Of a stretch of 64,000 nucleotides of DNA, positions 1 through 8,925 are shown one piece after another; position 1 is the stretch's first letter, and the number at the start of each line of letters is the position of its first letter. A model generated the notes under the pieces. The model worked only from the letters and a program-made list of their open reading frames with translations, was not told the DNA's origin and made no database searches. The stretch lies in NCBI GenBank assembly GCA_044226785.1, contig JBGAGK010000001.1, forward strand, positions 248,001 through 312,000, read 5' to 3'. The DNA is from TMP-86 sp039807285 (lineage in GTDB: Bacteria > Pseudomonadota > Gammaproteobacteria > Steroidobacterales > Steroidobacteraceae). Position numbers and translations under genes: made by a program.

Positions 1-1019
1 TGGTCATCGTACTGGAAATACACATGCTGCGAATCGGCGGCCCATTGCGGGTTGACGACATCCCGGTCCAGCGTCGGGCTGACCACGCGTGCATTGCGGC
101 CGTCGATGTCCGCCACGTACAGCCGGGTCACCTGGTAGAACTGATGATGATCATCGAAACCCAGCCAGGCGATGCGACGCCCGTCGGGTGACACGGCCAC
201 CGAGTTGTCCGGACCACGCCGGTCGGTCAGCGCAGTCAACGAACCATCGCGCAGATCGATGGAATAGATCTCGGTGTCCACCGGCTCGTACTCGGCATCC
301 GGGCGGCGGTTGGCCGAGAGCAGCAGGTGCGTCCCGTCAGGAGTGAAGCTCAGGGTGCCCTGGTGATCGAAATTCCCCCGGGTCAGCTGTCGTGCGGCGC
401 CACCGCTGGCATCCACCACGAACACCTGGCTGTAGGCATCAGGCAGGTAACCGCTCCCGTCGGCGCGATACACCACCCGGTCGATGTACTTGACCGGGTC
501 GGCCCATTTCGCATCCTTCGGCATCTTCGGCATTTTCACCTCGAGCGCCTTGCGGTCGGCCGGCACGGGCATGGTAAAGGCGATCTGGCGCCCGTCCGGC
601 GACCAGGCCAGAGAGTCGGGTTCTTCCGCCAGATTGGTGATGGGGGCACTTGCCGCCGCAGCCACCCAGTGCACGAACAACTGCCGGCTCCCATCGGCCC
701 GCTGCCCCACATAGGCGATGCGGGAACCATCGGGTGACCATCGCGGACTGGTGCTGGTCAGTTCGGGAGAGCCCACCGGCAGTTCCCGACCGCTCTGCAC
801 ATCCACCCGCCACAGACTGGGGCGCGCCCGGTCGGTCCTGATGTCCTCGTTCATGCGCACGTAGACTACCTCCCGGCCGTCGGGCGAGATCTGCGGATCC
901 GCCACCCACGACAGGTCGAATACGTCCAGCGGCTTGAACATGCGGTCCCGTGCGTCATCTGCCACGGCCGTGCCCAACATGCATGCCAGCAGGCATGCGC
1001 CGAAGATCAGCCTTTTCAT
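1..1019 (-). CDS. S9-family (prolyl oligopeptidase-like) peptidase, N-terminal part, cut by window edge
   Basis: Only the first ~339 residues lie in the window; the C-terminal part, where the alpha/beta-hydrolase catalytic domain would be, is beyond base 1. The start ATG is at 1019, with a GGGGGA ribosome site about 8 bases upstream. An Sec-type signal peptide (about residues 1-21, ending TAVADDA) suggests export. The rest is TolB/WD-like beta-propeller: blades with repeated SPDG or SPDGR turns (ISPDGREVVY, WSPDGSRIAY, WSPDGRQIAF, VSPDGRRIAW). This arrangement is typical of S9 acylaminoacyl- or dipeptidyl-peptidases that trim peptides in the periplasm. It follows the tag gene with a 4-base gap and is probably cotranscribed with it. 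Without the hydrolase half, a plain TolB-like propeller protein cannot be excluded. Confidence 0.7.
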   Translation of the reverse strand, partial: MKRLIFGACLLACMLGTAVADDARDRMFKPLDVFDLSWVADPQISPDGREVVYVRMNEDIRTDRARPSLWRVDVQSGRELPVGSPELTSTSPRWSPDGSRIAYVGQRADGSRQLFVHWVAAAASAPITNLAEEPDSLAWSPDGRQIAFTMPVPADRKALEVKMPKMPKDAKWADPVKYIDRVVYRADGSGYLPDAYSQVFVVDASGGAARQLTRGNFDHQGTLSFTPDGTHLLLSANRRPDAEYEPVDTEIYSIDLRDGSLTALTDRRGPDNSVAVSPDGRRIAWLGFDDHHQFYQVTRLYVADIDGRNARVVSPTLDRDVVNPQWAADSQHVYFQYDD

Positions 1020-1023
1020 GCTC

Positions 1024-1665
1024 TCATTTCCCCCTTGATTCCCGTCCGACCCAGCAATTGCGCTGATGTTCATCCACCATGCCCACCGCTTGCATGAAGG
1101 CGTGGCAGATGGTCGTGCCCACGAAGCGGAACCCGCGCCGTTTCAACTCCCGGCTCATGGCATCGCTCTGTGGCGAACTCGCCATGACGTCGGCCAGCCG
1201 CAAAGGCCGCCGGCGAACGCTGCGCCCGCCGGTGAACTGCCACAGCAGTGCGTCGAACCTCTCACCTTGCTCCCGGATGTCGAGGAATGCCCGTGCATTG
1301 GCGAAGAATGCCTCTATCTTCAGCCGGTTGCGCACGATGCCGGCATCGTGCATGAGCCTTGCGCGGCGCGCGGCATCGAAGGCAAGCATGCGGCGGGGAT
1401 CGAAGCCCGCGAAAGCGGCCCGATAGGATTCCCGCTTGCGCAGGATCGTGATCCAGGAAAGGCCCGCCTGCGCTCCTTCCAGACACAGCATCTCGAACAG
1501 ACGCCGTTCATCGTGAACCGGGCGGCCCCATTCTTCGTCGTGATAACGCACGTACAGGGGATCCTCGCCACACCAGGCGCAGCGCCGAAGGCCATCGGCG
1601 TGACGGACCGCAGTCCTGTCACGACCCTCGCGTACCCGCGCTGAAACCTCGGCCTCTGCTGCCAT
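1024..1665 (-). CDS. tag: DNA-3-methyladenine glycosylase I
   Basis: Base-excision repair enzyme that removes N3-methyladenine from alkylated DNA; cytosolic. The 213-residue product matches the TAG family from about residue 27 (CAWCGEDPLYVRYHDEEWG). The four residues corresponding to the zinc ligands of the E. coli enzyme are present (C29, H42, H200, C204), as is the catalytic-pocket glutamate E63 in CLEGAQAGLSWITI. The C-terminal signature RRGFRFVGTTICHAFMQ is intact. The N-terminus is about 25 residues longer than in E. coli TAG, so a later start is possible, but no better ribosome site is evident. The gene sits 6 bases after a small hypothetical gene and 4 bases before the S9 peptidase, so the three look like one transcript. 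Confidence 0.93.
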   Translation of the reverse strand: MAAEAEVSARVREGRDRTAVRHADGLRRCAWCGEDPLYVRYHDEEWGRPVHDERRLFEMLCLEGAQAGLSWITILRKRESYRAAFAGFDPRRMLAFDAARRARLMHDAGIVRNRLKIEAFFANARAFLDIREQGERFDALLWQFTGGRSVRRRPLRLADVMASSPQSDAMSRELKRRGFRFVGTTICHAFMQAVGMVDEHQRNCWVGRESRGK

Positions 1666-1671
1666 CGCGGA

Positions 1672-2124
1672 TCAGATCCGTGTGGTCTGCAGCCGAACGG
1701 CATGATCGCCCTTGTAGGGCAGTTCGATCCGGTCCACACCCCGCGTGATGCGCGCTGCCCGGCGGATCTCATGCATCAGGCGCAACAGCACCGGATTGGC
1801 AAGGCCCGCGACCAGACCGGCCCGCGGCTCGACCACCACGTGCAGGACCACGAAACGGGCCTGCTCCTGCCGCACGAAGACCGCCACCCCCACCGGTCTG
1901 CCCAGCTCGTTGACGGCGAACAGCGTCTGGACGTCTCTGACGATGCCCACCCGGACCCGCAGGCTCCCCTCGAACTCGTATATCTCCGGAGCACCATAAG
2001 TCCTGATGCTCTGTTCGATGCCGGGCCGTACCCGGTGCTGGTTGGCATTGAAAAAAACCAGTTGCTCCAGCGCCTCGCGCTGGGATGTGGGAAGCCTGGA
2101 CGTGATCCAGATTGCGGTGCCCAA
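1672..2124 (-). CDS. Hypothetical protein, weakly GNAT-like
   Basis: 150-residue protein of unknown function, first gene of the unit leading into tag. It reads from a TTG codon preceded by GGGGGA, so the start is uncertain. The middle (LFAVNELGRPVGVAVFVRQ then ARFVVLHVVVEPRAG) has the strand-turn-strand look of the core of GNAT acetyltransferases, which would fit a small acetyltransferase. However, I cannot see a convincing acetyl-CoA-binding R/Q-x-x-G-x-G/A loop, so the family call is tentative. There is no signal peptide or membrane segment. The position directly before tag may mean a role near DNA repair, but this is only context. Confidence 0.5.
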   Translation of the reverse strand: MGTAIWITSRLPTSQREALEQLVFFNANQHRVRPGIEQSIRTYGAPEIYEFEGSLRVRVGIVRDVQTLFAVNELGRPVGVAVFVRQEQARFVVLHVVVEPRAGLVAGLANPVLLRLMHEIRRAARITRGVDRIELPYKGDHAVRLQTTRI

Positions 2125-2307
2125 TCGATCCCCCGGTGAATTCGGCCCGTACCCAGGTTCCTGCCTGAGCGGCGGGTCACAAAACCGCCCTATCGCAACG
2201 CAACAATCGCCATCTGAGTCCTCGAGCCCCGTATCGTATAGCGTCCCGACGGATTTGTGACCAGCAACCTGTGATGATGCATCCCGCCCTCACCTGGACG
2301 AAAAGGA

Positions 2308-3891
2308 ATGCCGACCGTGCTGCCCGCGGATGATCGGCCACCTGCCGGTGGGTCCTCCGGTCCGAGCGCCGCTCATGAAATCGTCGAACTGGTGGTGCTC
2401 ACGGCCGAAGATCACTTCCTGGCCACCCTGCGCGAAGCTGTCAACGGGGCCACACGGCTCTGGAATGTCAGTTCGCCAGAGAAAGTCACCGACCTGTTGC
2501 TGGCCGGCGAGGTGGGAATCCTGGCCATCGATGGCGCAGCGATCACCGGACACACGGCATTCATCCAGGAACTGAAGCGGCAGTTTCCCGAGCTGGTGAT
2601 CCTGTTTGCAGGCACCCGCGAAGACGAAACCCGGCTCGCCGGCCTGATCAGCGACGGAACGGTCTATCGATTCATCCACAAGCCCCTGTCGAGCGCGAGA
2701 GCGCGGCTGTTCGTCCAGGCTGCCATCCGCAAGCACGAGGATCCCCGCAGCACCATGGTATTGCCGGCGATGATCAGGCCCGCACGAAAATCCAGGCTGC
2801 CGATCGTCTCGGCTGGCGCTGGCCTGGCACTGGTCATCATCGTGGGAATCTGGCTCGCAACTCGCCACGCAACGCCTCCGCTCCCGCCTCCATCCCCGGC
2901 CCCCGGCGCCGTCGAGGCTCAGCTGCGTCGCGCCAACCTCGCTGCGATCCAGGCCCGCCTGCTGGCGCGCGCCGAGGATTCGCTGCTCGAAGACCGGCTC
3001 GACGATGCCAGTGCTGCCATCGAGGATGCCCGCCGCTCGGGTGTGGAAAACAGCCGCATCGCATTCCTGACCGCCCAGCTCGACAAGGCGCGCAGCCAGC
3101 AGAAGCCGGTGCTTCGCGCAAGACCGGCAGCGCCCGAGCCGGCGAAGCCACCCGACGATGGCCTGTCGCAGGCGCTGCGCCTGACTGCCGACCGGCTTGA
3201 CCAGGGTCGGCTGCTGGACCCGGAATCCGACAGTGCCATGTTCCATTTCCGGCGTGCGATGGAGATCGATTCCAGCGATCTGGGCGTGCAACAGACGCGG
3301 CGCGCGATGGCTGCACGCCTGCTGCTGGAGGCCAGCACGTCCATGCAGTCGCGTGAGTTCGATCGCAGTGAACGGCTGCTGCAGGCTGCCGCAGGCATCG
3401 CCTCGCAGCGTGAGATCGACACGGCACGCACGACATTGGCCACGATGCGTGCTGCCGTGCGGAGCGACAAAACCCAATCGGCGCCTGTGTCCTTGCCTGC
3501 GCCTGCAACGGATACCCCCCGTCCGGCGGCCTCAACGCCAGCCCCTGGCCCGCAGCTGGCCGCGTCTGTCCCGGTCAGTCAGACTGCACTTCCTGCCGCA
3601 GCTCCCGAAATGGCAAGTGCGGCGTCGCTCACGCGACTGTCGGGCAAAGCACCCGTTTATCCGATCGACGCCGAACGCCAGGGAATAGAGGGCTGGGTGG
3701 ATCTTGAATTCCTGGTCAAGGCCGACGGCTCCGTGCATGAACCGATCATCCGCAACGCGCAGCCCGCCGGCGTTTTCGATCAGGCGGCGATCCGCGCCGT
3801 GCAGACCTGGCGATTCAGTCCGGCGATGCATGATGGCACGCCGGTCGAGCAGCGGACGCGCCTTCGCCTTCGTTTCTCGTTGAATCAGTGA
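2308..3891 (+). CDS. TonB-family protein with an N-terminal response-regulator-like domain
   Basis: 527-residue protein in an unusual order. Residues ~25-140 look like a receiver (REC) fold: a hydrophobic strand at 27-32, a candidate phospho-acceptor D75 in GILAIDG, and the conserved-type lysine K125 in YRFIHKPLS. A single membrane segment follows at ~164-184, then a proline-rich stretch, a long helical region (~195-400, TPR-like), a Pro/Ala linker, and a TonB C-terminal domain from ~445 (PVYPIDAERQGIEGWVDLEF ... AIRAVQTWRFSPA). TonB C-domains reach through the periplasm to contact outer-membrane receptors. The receptors encoded elsewhere in the window are possible partners. No ExbB/ExbD genes are adjacent. 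The ATG has AAGGA directly against it rather than at normal spacing, and no other in-frame start lies upstream of it. Confidence 0.8.
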   Translation: MPTVLPADDRPPAGGSSGPSAAHEIVELVVLTAEDHFLATLREAVNGATRLWNVSSPEKVTDLLLAGEVGILAIDGAAITGHTAFIQELKRQFPELVILFAGTREDETRLAGLISDGTVYRFIHKPLSSARARLFVQAAIRKHEDPRSTMVLPAMIRPARKSRLPIVSAGAGLALVIIVGIWLATRHATPPLPPPSPAPGAVEAQLRRANLAAIQARLLARAEDSLLEDRLDDASAAIEDARRSGVENSRIAFLTAQLDKARSQQKPVLRARPAAPEPAKPPDDGLSQALRLTADRLDQGRLLDPESDSAMFHFRRAMEIDSSDLGVQQTRRAMAARLLLEASTSMQSREFDRSERLLQAAAGIASQREIDTARTTLATMRAAVRSDKTQSAPVSLPAPATDTPRPAASTPAPGPQLAASVPVSQTALPAAAPEMASAASLTRLSGKAPVYPIDAERQGIEGWVDLEFLVKADGSVHEPIIRNAQPAGVFDQAAIRAVQTWRFSPAMHDGTPVEQRTRLRLRFSLNQ

Positions 3892-4000
3892 TCCTTCCCG
3901 CCATGAACGCCGTGGCCGGGTGATGGCACCCGACTCTGGCATTCGATCCGCTGATCAGGCATAAGGGCTGCTCGTTTTCCCAGCATCGCGGAGACCCTTC

Positions 4001-5236
4001 ATGCCGGACTTTCCCATCGAGCGCGTGCGCGGCGAGTTCCCGGCGCTGACCAGTGCATGTTCATATCTCGACAATCCGGCCGGAACGCAGGTCCCGGGAC
4101 GGGTCATCGAAGCCGTGCGATCCGCGATGACCACCGCTGCCAGCAACCTCGGTGGAGCCTTCGACGATTCACGCCGCGCGGACAGCCATTACGCAAGAGC
4201 CCATGAGACCATGGCCGAACTGCTGGGCGCGGACAGTCCCGGCGAGATCACCCTCGGTCAATCCATGACCATGCTGACCTTCCACGTCTCGCGGTCACTG
4301 GGCCGTCGATTCCGGCCGGGTGAGGAAATCATCGTCACGCAGATGGACCACGAGGGAAACATCTCCCCCTGGCTGCATCTCGCCGAGGATCTGGGGCTCA
4401 AGATCCGCTGGTTGCCGTTCAACCGTGACACCTGGCGGATCGAGCCGGCCGACCTCGGCCCGCTGCTCAATGAGCGTACCCGGCTGCTGGCGCTGAACTA
4501 CGCGAGCAACCTCACGGGCTCGATCAATCCGGTGGCAGAGCTGTCGCAGATGGCGAAACGCGCCGGAGCGCTGGTATACGTGGACGCCGTGCAATTCGTG
4601 CCGCACGGGCTGGCCGACGTGTCACGCCTGGGCTGCGACTTCCTCGCCTGCTCGGCCTACAAGTTCTTCGGTCCACACCTGGGAGTGCTGTGGGGGCGGG
4701 CCGATCTGCTGCGTGAACTGCACGCTTACGCCGTACGCTGCAATACCCAGGATCTGCCGGGCCGGCACGAACTGGGCACGCCACAGACAGAACTTCTGGC
4801 AGGCCTTGCGGCTGCGGTCGATTACCTGGTCTGGCTGGGGCAGGTCACCGGAGGCAGCGGCTCGCGGCGCGCGCTCATTACCCATGCCTATGCATCGGCC
4901 AGCCGTCACGAGATGCCGCTGGCGCAGCTGTTGATCGATGAATTGCGGCGTATTCCCGGGCTTGCAATCCAGGGCATCAGCGACTCGAACCGGTTGAACG
5001 TCCGCGTGCCCACCATTTCGTTCACGCACCCCCGGCACCGTAACAGCGATCTTGCACGATCACTGGGCGAGGCAGGCATCAACGTCTGGTCAGGACACAA
5101 CTATGCTTACCAGGTGGCTCGATTCCTGGGACTCGATGAACGCGAAGGGGTGCTGCGCATCGGCCTTGCCCACTACAACACCCAGGCAGAGGTCGAGGGC
5201 ATTGCCAGCCGGCTGCGCGGTCTGATCACCGGCTGA
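4001..5236 (+). CDS. Cysteine desulfurase-like protein (PLP, class V aminotransferase fold)
   Basis: 411-residue fold-type I PLP enzyme. The Schiff-base lysine is K221 in CSAYKFFGPHLG, the pyridine-nitrogen aspartate D195 in VDAVQFVPHG, and the ring-stacking histidine H117 in MDHEGN. The layout matches the cysteine-desulfurase-like subgroup (selenocysteine lyase/NifS relatives) rather than housekeeping IscS, because no isc partner genes lie nearby. The reaction is probably removal of sulfur or selenium from an amino acid, but the substrate cannot be read from the sequence. It appears monocistronic and converges on the thioredoxin-fold gene downstream. Confidence 0.85.
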   Translation: MPDFPIERVRGEFPALTSACSYLDNPAGTQVPGRVIEAVRSAMTTAASNLGGAFDDSRRADSHYARAHETMAELLGADSPGEITLGQSMTMLTFHVSRSLGRRFRPGEEIIVTQMDHEGNISPWLHLAEDLGLKIRWLPFNRDTWRIEPADLGPLLNERTRLLALNYASNLTGSINPVAELSQMAKRAGALVYVDAVQFVPHGLADVSRLGCDFLACSAYKFFGPHLGVLWGRADLLRELHAYAVRCNTQDLPGRHELGTPQTELLAGLAAAVDYLVWLGQVTGGSGSRRALITHAYASASRHEMPLAQLLIDELRRIPGLAIQGISDSNRLNVRVPTISFTHPRHRNSDLARSLGEAGINVWSGHNYAYQVARFLGLDEREGVLRIGLAHYNTQAEVEGIASRLRGLITG

Positions 5237-5262
5237 GCACGGCGGGCCGGCATGTGCAGCAC

Positions 5263-5284
5263 GGTGCCAGACCGGTGCCAGACC
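5263..5284. repeat. 11-bp tandem duplication
   Basis: GGTGCCAGACC occurs twice head to tail in the 51-base gap between two convergent genes, just before the stop codon of the minus-strand gene. It looks like a simple local duplication. There is no T-run, so it is not an obvious terminator. Confidence 0.8.
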
Positions 5285-5287
5285 GGT

Positions 5288-5839
5288 TCACGCAGCGCTG
5301 ATTTCCGCCACCGCCGGTATCAGTCCGGCCGCGGCCGTCACGGAAGCCGGCGTCGCGCCCGCGGCGCAGGATTCCTGTGCCAGCGCGCCGATCTCGGCAC
5401 CCAGGCGCAGATCGTCCACAGGCCCGAAAGCGTGTTTGCGGATGAAACCGTGCCGGTCGATCAGCAGCAGGCTGGGTGTGCCCCGCATCTGATAGGTTTC
5501 CATGGTGCGCGGAATCGGGCCCTGGGGACTCGCCATGTCCAGACCCACCGGAAACCGGATCCGGAATTCATGCAGATAGGCCCTGATCACGGCCGGGGTG
5601 ATGGCAACGTGATGTTCGAACGTGGCATGCAGTCCCACCACGGCCACGTCACGTGGCTCGAACGTGGTGTGAATGCGCAACGCCTGCGGGATGCCGTGGG
5701 TATTGGAATCCCGGCACAGCACCTGGAACGCACAAAGCACCACTACGCGGCCACGCAACCCGGACAGCAGGAGCGGTGTTTCACAATTGAACCAGGATTG
5801 AATGAACCATTCCGGGGCAAGCTGGGGGACATTGGTCAT
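5288..5839 (-). CDS. Thioredoxin-fold (redoxin/TlpA-like) protein with a CXXS site
   Basis: 183 residues from the ATG at 5839. Residues 29-40 form the central strand (GRVVVLCAFQV), and the redox-helix position reads C42-R-D-S45 followed by NTHG, where related redoxins have CPxC. The cis-proline loop is present (RGTPSLLLIDRHG, P122). Loss of the second cysteine points to a monothiol or peroxiredoxin-like chemistry, or a non-redox role. The C-terminal ~20 residues are Ala/Val-rich tail. There is no clear signal peptide. It is divergent from the iorA-like gene with 138 bases between them. The same reading frame stays open further upstream, but that part has no recognisable domain. Confidence 0.72.
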   Translation of the reverse strand: MTNVPQLAPEWFIQSWFNCETPLLLSGLRGRVVVLCAFQVLCRDSNTHGIPQALRIHTTFEPRDVAVVGLHATFEHHVAITPAVIRAYLHEFRIRFPVGLDMASPQGPIPRTMETYQMRGTPSLLLIDRHGFIRKHAFGPVDDLRLGAEIGALAQESCAAGATPASVTAAAGLIPAVAEISAA

Positions 5840-5977
5840 GATGTTGGCCTGGCAGGTGCGCTCCTGCCGGATAATTCCCTGTTGCGGATTGATTGGCTTG
5901 TGGAGCCGTGCAAATATTCTCACACTGGCTGCCCGGTATCCATCGGCGCAGCTGCAGACATGAGGGACGAGGCACCC

Positions 5978-6445
5978 ATGCTCAGACTGGACATCAACGG
6001 CAAGGTTCAACAAGTGGAGGTAGAACCGGACACACCGCTCCTGTGGGTGCTGCGTGATGTGCTGGAGTTGACCGGCACCAAGTTCGGCTGTGGCATTGCT
6101 CTGTGTGGCGCCTGCACGGTTCATGTGGACGGCGTTGCGGCGCGCGCCTGTGTAGTGCCGGTCTCCGCAGTGGCCGGCCGGAAGGTCACGACCATCGAGG
6201 GGATCGGAGCCACCAAGACTGGCAAGGCCGTGCAGCAGGCATGGACGTCGCACGACGTTCCGCAATGCGGTTACTGCCAGCCAGGCCAGATCATGTCGGC
6301 CAGCGCGTTGCTGGCGCAGAACAATGCGCCCAGCGATGCCGACATCGACTCGGCGATGAATGGCAACATCTGCCGTTGTGGAACCTACAGCCGGATCCGG
6401 GCCGCCATCCACACTGCTGCCGATTCGCTCGCCTCGCGTTCGTGA
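5978..6445 (+). CDS. iorA: (2Fe-2S)-binding protein, isoquinoline 1-oxidoreductase alpha-subunit type
   Basis: 155-residue small subunit of a xanthine-oxidase-family molybdenum hydroxylase. Two clusters are visible: plant-type ferredoxin cysteines C38, C43, C46 and C58 (TGTKFGCGIALCGACTVHVDG region) and the helical-domain cysteines C97, C100, C132 and C134 (QCGYCQPGQIM ... NGNICRCGTYSRI). Length and motifs fit IorA, which passes electrons from the molybdopterin subunit. ATG 5978 has a purine-rich AGGGACGAGG upstream; an in-frame ATG at 5960 is the alternative. No large molybdopterin subunit (iorB) follows, because the next gene is on the other strand, so its partner must be encoded elsewhere. 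Confidence 0.88.
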   Translation: MLRLDINGKVQQVEVEPDTPLLWVLRDVLELTGTKFGCGIALCGACTVHVDGVAARACVVPVSAVAGRKVTTIEGIGATKTGKAVQQAWTSHDVPQCGYCQPGQIMSASALLAQNNAPSDADIDSAMNGNICRCGTYSRIRAAIHTAADSLASRS

Positions 6446-6508
6446 ATCCTGCCAGCGCTGCCAGCGCAGACCGCACTGGCAATCCGCCGATCGACCCCTG
6501 AAGACCGA

Positions 6509-8806
6509 TCAGCCGGCCAGGGCCGATTGCAGCGCCGGATGGCTCACCGGATCCGTCGTGGCAAGGGCCGCGCCGATCTCCGCGCCCCCGGCCATCACCC
6601 AGCTGCTTACGGAAGCCTCGAAGGCGGCAAGGTTCCCCAGAAGGTCGCGCAGGGGTTGCGGGCGTCCCATGCAGTACCCCTGCCCATAGTCCACACCGAG
6701 ATCGGCCATGCGGATCCGCAAGGCATCGGTTTCCACATATTCGGCGATGGTCTGCATGGACATGACCTTGGCCAGTTGTGCAATGGCCTTGATCATCGAT
6801 TCGGAACGCGAGTTGTTGAGGGCATCGCGCACGAAGCTGCCGTCGATCTTGAGATAACTGACGGCCAGCGCCTTGAGATAGGCCAGGGAACTCACGCCGG
6901 TGCCAAAGTCGTCCAGTGCGAACTGGCAGCCCATGTCCTGGAGCCGCGCCATGAATGCCTGGGCCTTTTCCAGATTGCCGATGGTGGCCGTCTCGGTGAG
7001 CTCGAAGCACAGCAGTTCCGGCGGCACCGCGCAGGCCTTGATCTGCTCGATCACGAATGGCAGGAATTCCGCATCCTGCAGTGACTGACCCGACAGGTTG
7101 ATTGCAAATCTTGCCGCATCCGGCCCCAATGCCGCGTTGTGCTGTCCCAGCAGTTCGCAGGCATGCTTCACCACCCACCGGTCGATTGCCGGCATGAGCT
7201 GGTAGCGCTCGGCAGCGGACAGGAACTTGCCCGGCGGTATCACCTCACCCTCGCTCCCTATCATCCGCAGCAGCACTTCGAAGCGTGGCCGACCGTAGTT
7301 GCTCCGCAACGGCAGGATGGGTTGTGCGTCCAGCCGGAAGCGGTCATTGTCCAGCGCCTCACGCACGCTGCCCACGATGATGATGTCGGTGTGACGGCGG
7401 ATGATGCTCTGGTCCGAGTCCTGGAAAACTTCGATGCGATTGCGGCCCCGGTCCTTGGCAGCCTTGCAGGCAATTTCAGCCGTGGCCAGCGCATGAGCCA
7501 GCTGGTTGCCTGAACCGACGATGGGCGATACGCCGATGCTGACTGACACCTGGAGGGATTGCGGTCCGCGCACGGGAGCCGTTCCCGCCACGGCGGTGCA
7601 TACCGCGGCGGCGATCCCGCCGGCATCCTCGAGTGAGGTCCGGGGCAGCAGCGCCGCGAAACGATCGCCGGAAATGCGCGACGACAGGGCTCCCGGCGGC
7701 AGTTCCTGCGCCAGGATCCCGGCAACGTGCCCGATGATCTCGTCTCCCACATGCATGCCGAAGGTTTCGTTGATGACATGCATGCGGTCGATGTCAAGAT
7801 AGAGGATGGCATGCGATGCGCTGGAACCGCATGAAGCAAAGGTCACGGCTGCGTGCCGCTCGAATGCGTGGCGCGTCATCAGTCCGGTGCCCGGATCGTA
7901 CTGCGCCTGGATGATCGCTGTCGCCTTCTTCGCCAGCAATTCGGCGATACGCTGCTGGTGGTCATCGAAATCAACGGCACTCGGCGGGTTGAACAGCACA
8001 AGGACGCCCATGACCCGCTCGGACGGATGACGCACCGGACAGGCCAGGATCTTGTAAGGAGCCGCCGACTCGTTGGACACACTGGCCGTACGATTGACGA
8101 TGATGGTGCGCTGCTGCAGCAGCATCCACGCCATCAGGTGCTTTTCCATCTTCTCGAGGACGCCGCCCGACATCGGCTTGCCGCTGCGGGTCATGCTCAT
8201 CGACAGACCCTTCTCGGGTACCCAGATGGCAGCCAGCGACGCATTCAGATGATCGAGGCCGGCCTTCAGGATGGAATCGAGTTCGTCGGCGTCGCTGGCA
8301 CCGGCCGGCTTCTGCGAGGAGATCTCCACCATAAGCGACAGGTCGCGCTCACGGATTCCCAGGTCCCTCTCGCGCAGACCGAGGCTGATGCGCAGGGCCA
8401 GTTCGCGGGTCAGGCATTCCAGTGCCGGCATCACCAGTGACTGCACATAGCTGAGCGGCCGCGGACCGCCACGCGAATCTGCGAACCGGGTGATCAGGGT
8501 GATGAACCCCTTCAACCCGGCGGGATCGGTGCGGGCAGCGAAGCAGTAGGCCATGTGATCGGCGTCGAGCGCGCGCGCGATGCCGCAATCACCGGCATCC
8601 CCGGATTCACGGTGCGCCTCTGCCAGGGCTCCGGCGACCAGATCCCCGATCGGTGTCGCCGGATGGTCATCCGACGCCCACACGAGTCTGCCAGTCGCAT
8701 CGTGTACCACCACTGCGGTCACGCTGGGCATGAGCATCTTCAGCAGACGCCCGTAGGGATCGAACGATCCCTGCAGTGAAGCAACTTCCTTATCGGTGTC
8801 CGGCAT
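6509..8806 (-). CDS. Cyclic-di-GMP phosphodiesterase: GAF-like, degenerate GGDEF and EAL domains
   Basis: 765 residues, no membrane segment visible. Residues ~170-300 look like a GAF sensor. GGDEF spans ~303-465 but its signature is S379-G-D-R-F, so diguanylate cyclase activity is unlikely. EAL spans ~485-735 with EVLLRM (E510), N570 in FAINLSGQSL, E602 and E605 in FELTETATI, D632-D633 in LDDFGTG, K653 in YLKIDGSF, E689 and Q709-G710, so it should hydrolyse c-di-GMP. The degenerate GGDEF may bind GTP and activate the EAL half, as described for other composite proteins. It is monocistronic, with its stop 63 bases past that of iorA on the opposite strand. Confidence 0.9.
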   Translation of the reverse strand: MPDTDKEVASLQGSFDPYGRLLKMLMPSVTAVVVHDATGRLVWASDDHPATPIGDLVAGALAEAHRESGDAGDCGIARALDADHMAYCFAARTDPAGLKGFITLITRFADSRGGPRPLSYVQSLVMPALECLTRELALRISLGLRERDLGIRERDLSLMVEISSQKPAGASDADELDSILKAGLDHLNASLAAIWVPEKGLSMSMTRSGKPMSGGVLEKMEKHLMAWMLLQQRTIIVNRTASVSNESAAPYKILACPVRHPSERVMGVLVLFNPPSAVDFDDHQQRIAELLAKKATAIIQAQYDPGTGLMTRHAFERHAAVTFASCGSSASHAILYLDIDRMHVINETFGMHVGDEIIGHVAGILAQELPPGALSSRISGDRFAALLPRTSLEDAGGIAAAVCTAVAGTAPVRGPQSLQVSVSIGVSPIVGSGNQLAHALATAEIACKAAKDRGRNRIEVFQDSDQSIIRRHTDIIIVGSVREALDNDRFRLDAQPILPLRSNYGRPRFEVLLRMIGSEGEVIPPGKFLSAAERYQLMPAIDRWVVKHACELLGQHNAALGPDAARFAINLSGQSLQDAEFLPFVIEQIKACAVPPELLCFELTETATIGNLEKAQAFMARLQDMGCQFALDDFGTGVSSLAYLKALAVSYLKIDGSFVRDALNNSRSESMIKAIAQLAKVMSMQTIAEYVETDALRIRMADLGVDYGQGYCMGRPQPLRDLLGNLAAFEASVSSWVMAGGAEIGAALATTDPVSHPALQSALAG

Positions 8807-8925
8807 GATGGTGATTGAACATCTGGTTTGGTGACTTAATTTCGGTCAAATCACCGGCGGGCTCGTTGAACCGCGTCGCAGATCATCCAGAGCCGGAAAG
8901 ACCGGCCCGGCCGTTGTGACCGGAG

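Noticed and set aside
2176..2261. GTCACAAA ... TTTGTGAC inverted arms before the REC/TonB gene
   Set aside because: Arms are 70 bases apart, more than a usual operator; may be chance.
5252..5977. Upstream extension of the iorA frame
   Set aside because: It runs antisense through the redoxin gene, and the conserved ferredoxin domain begins at the chosen start.
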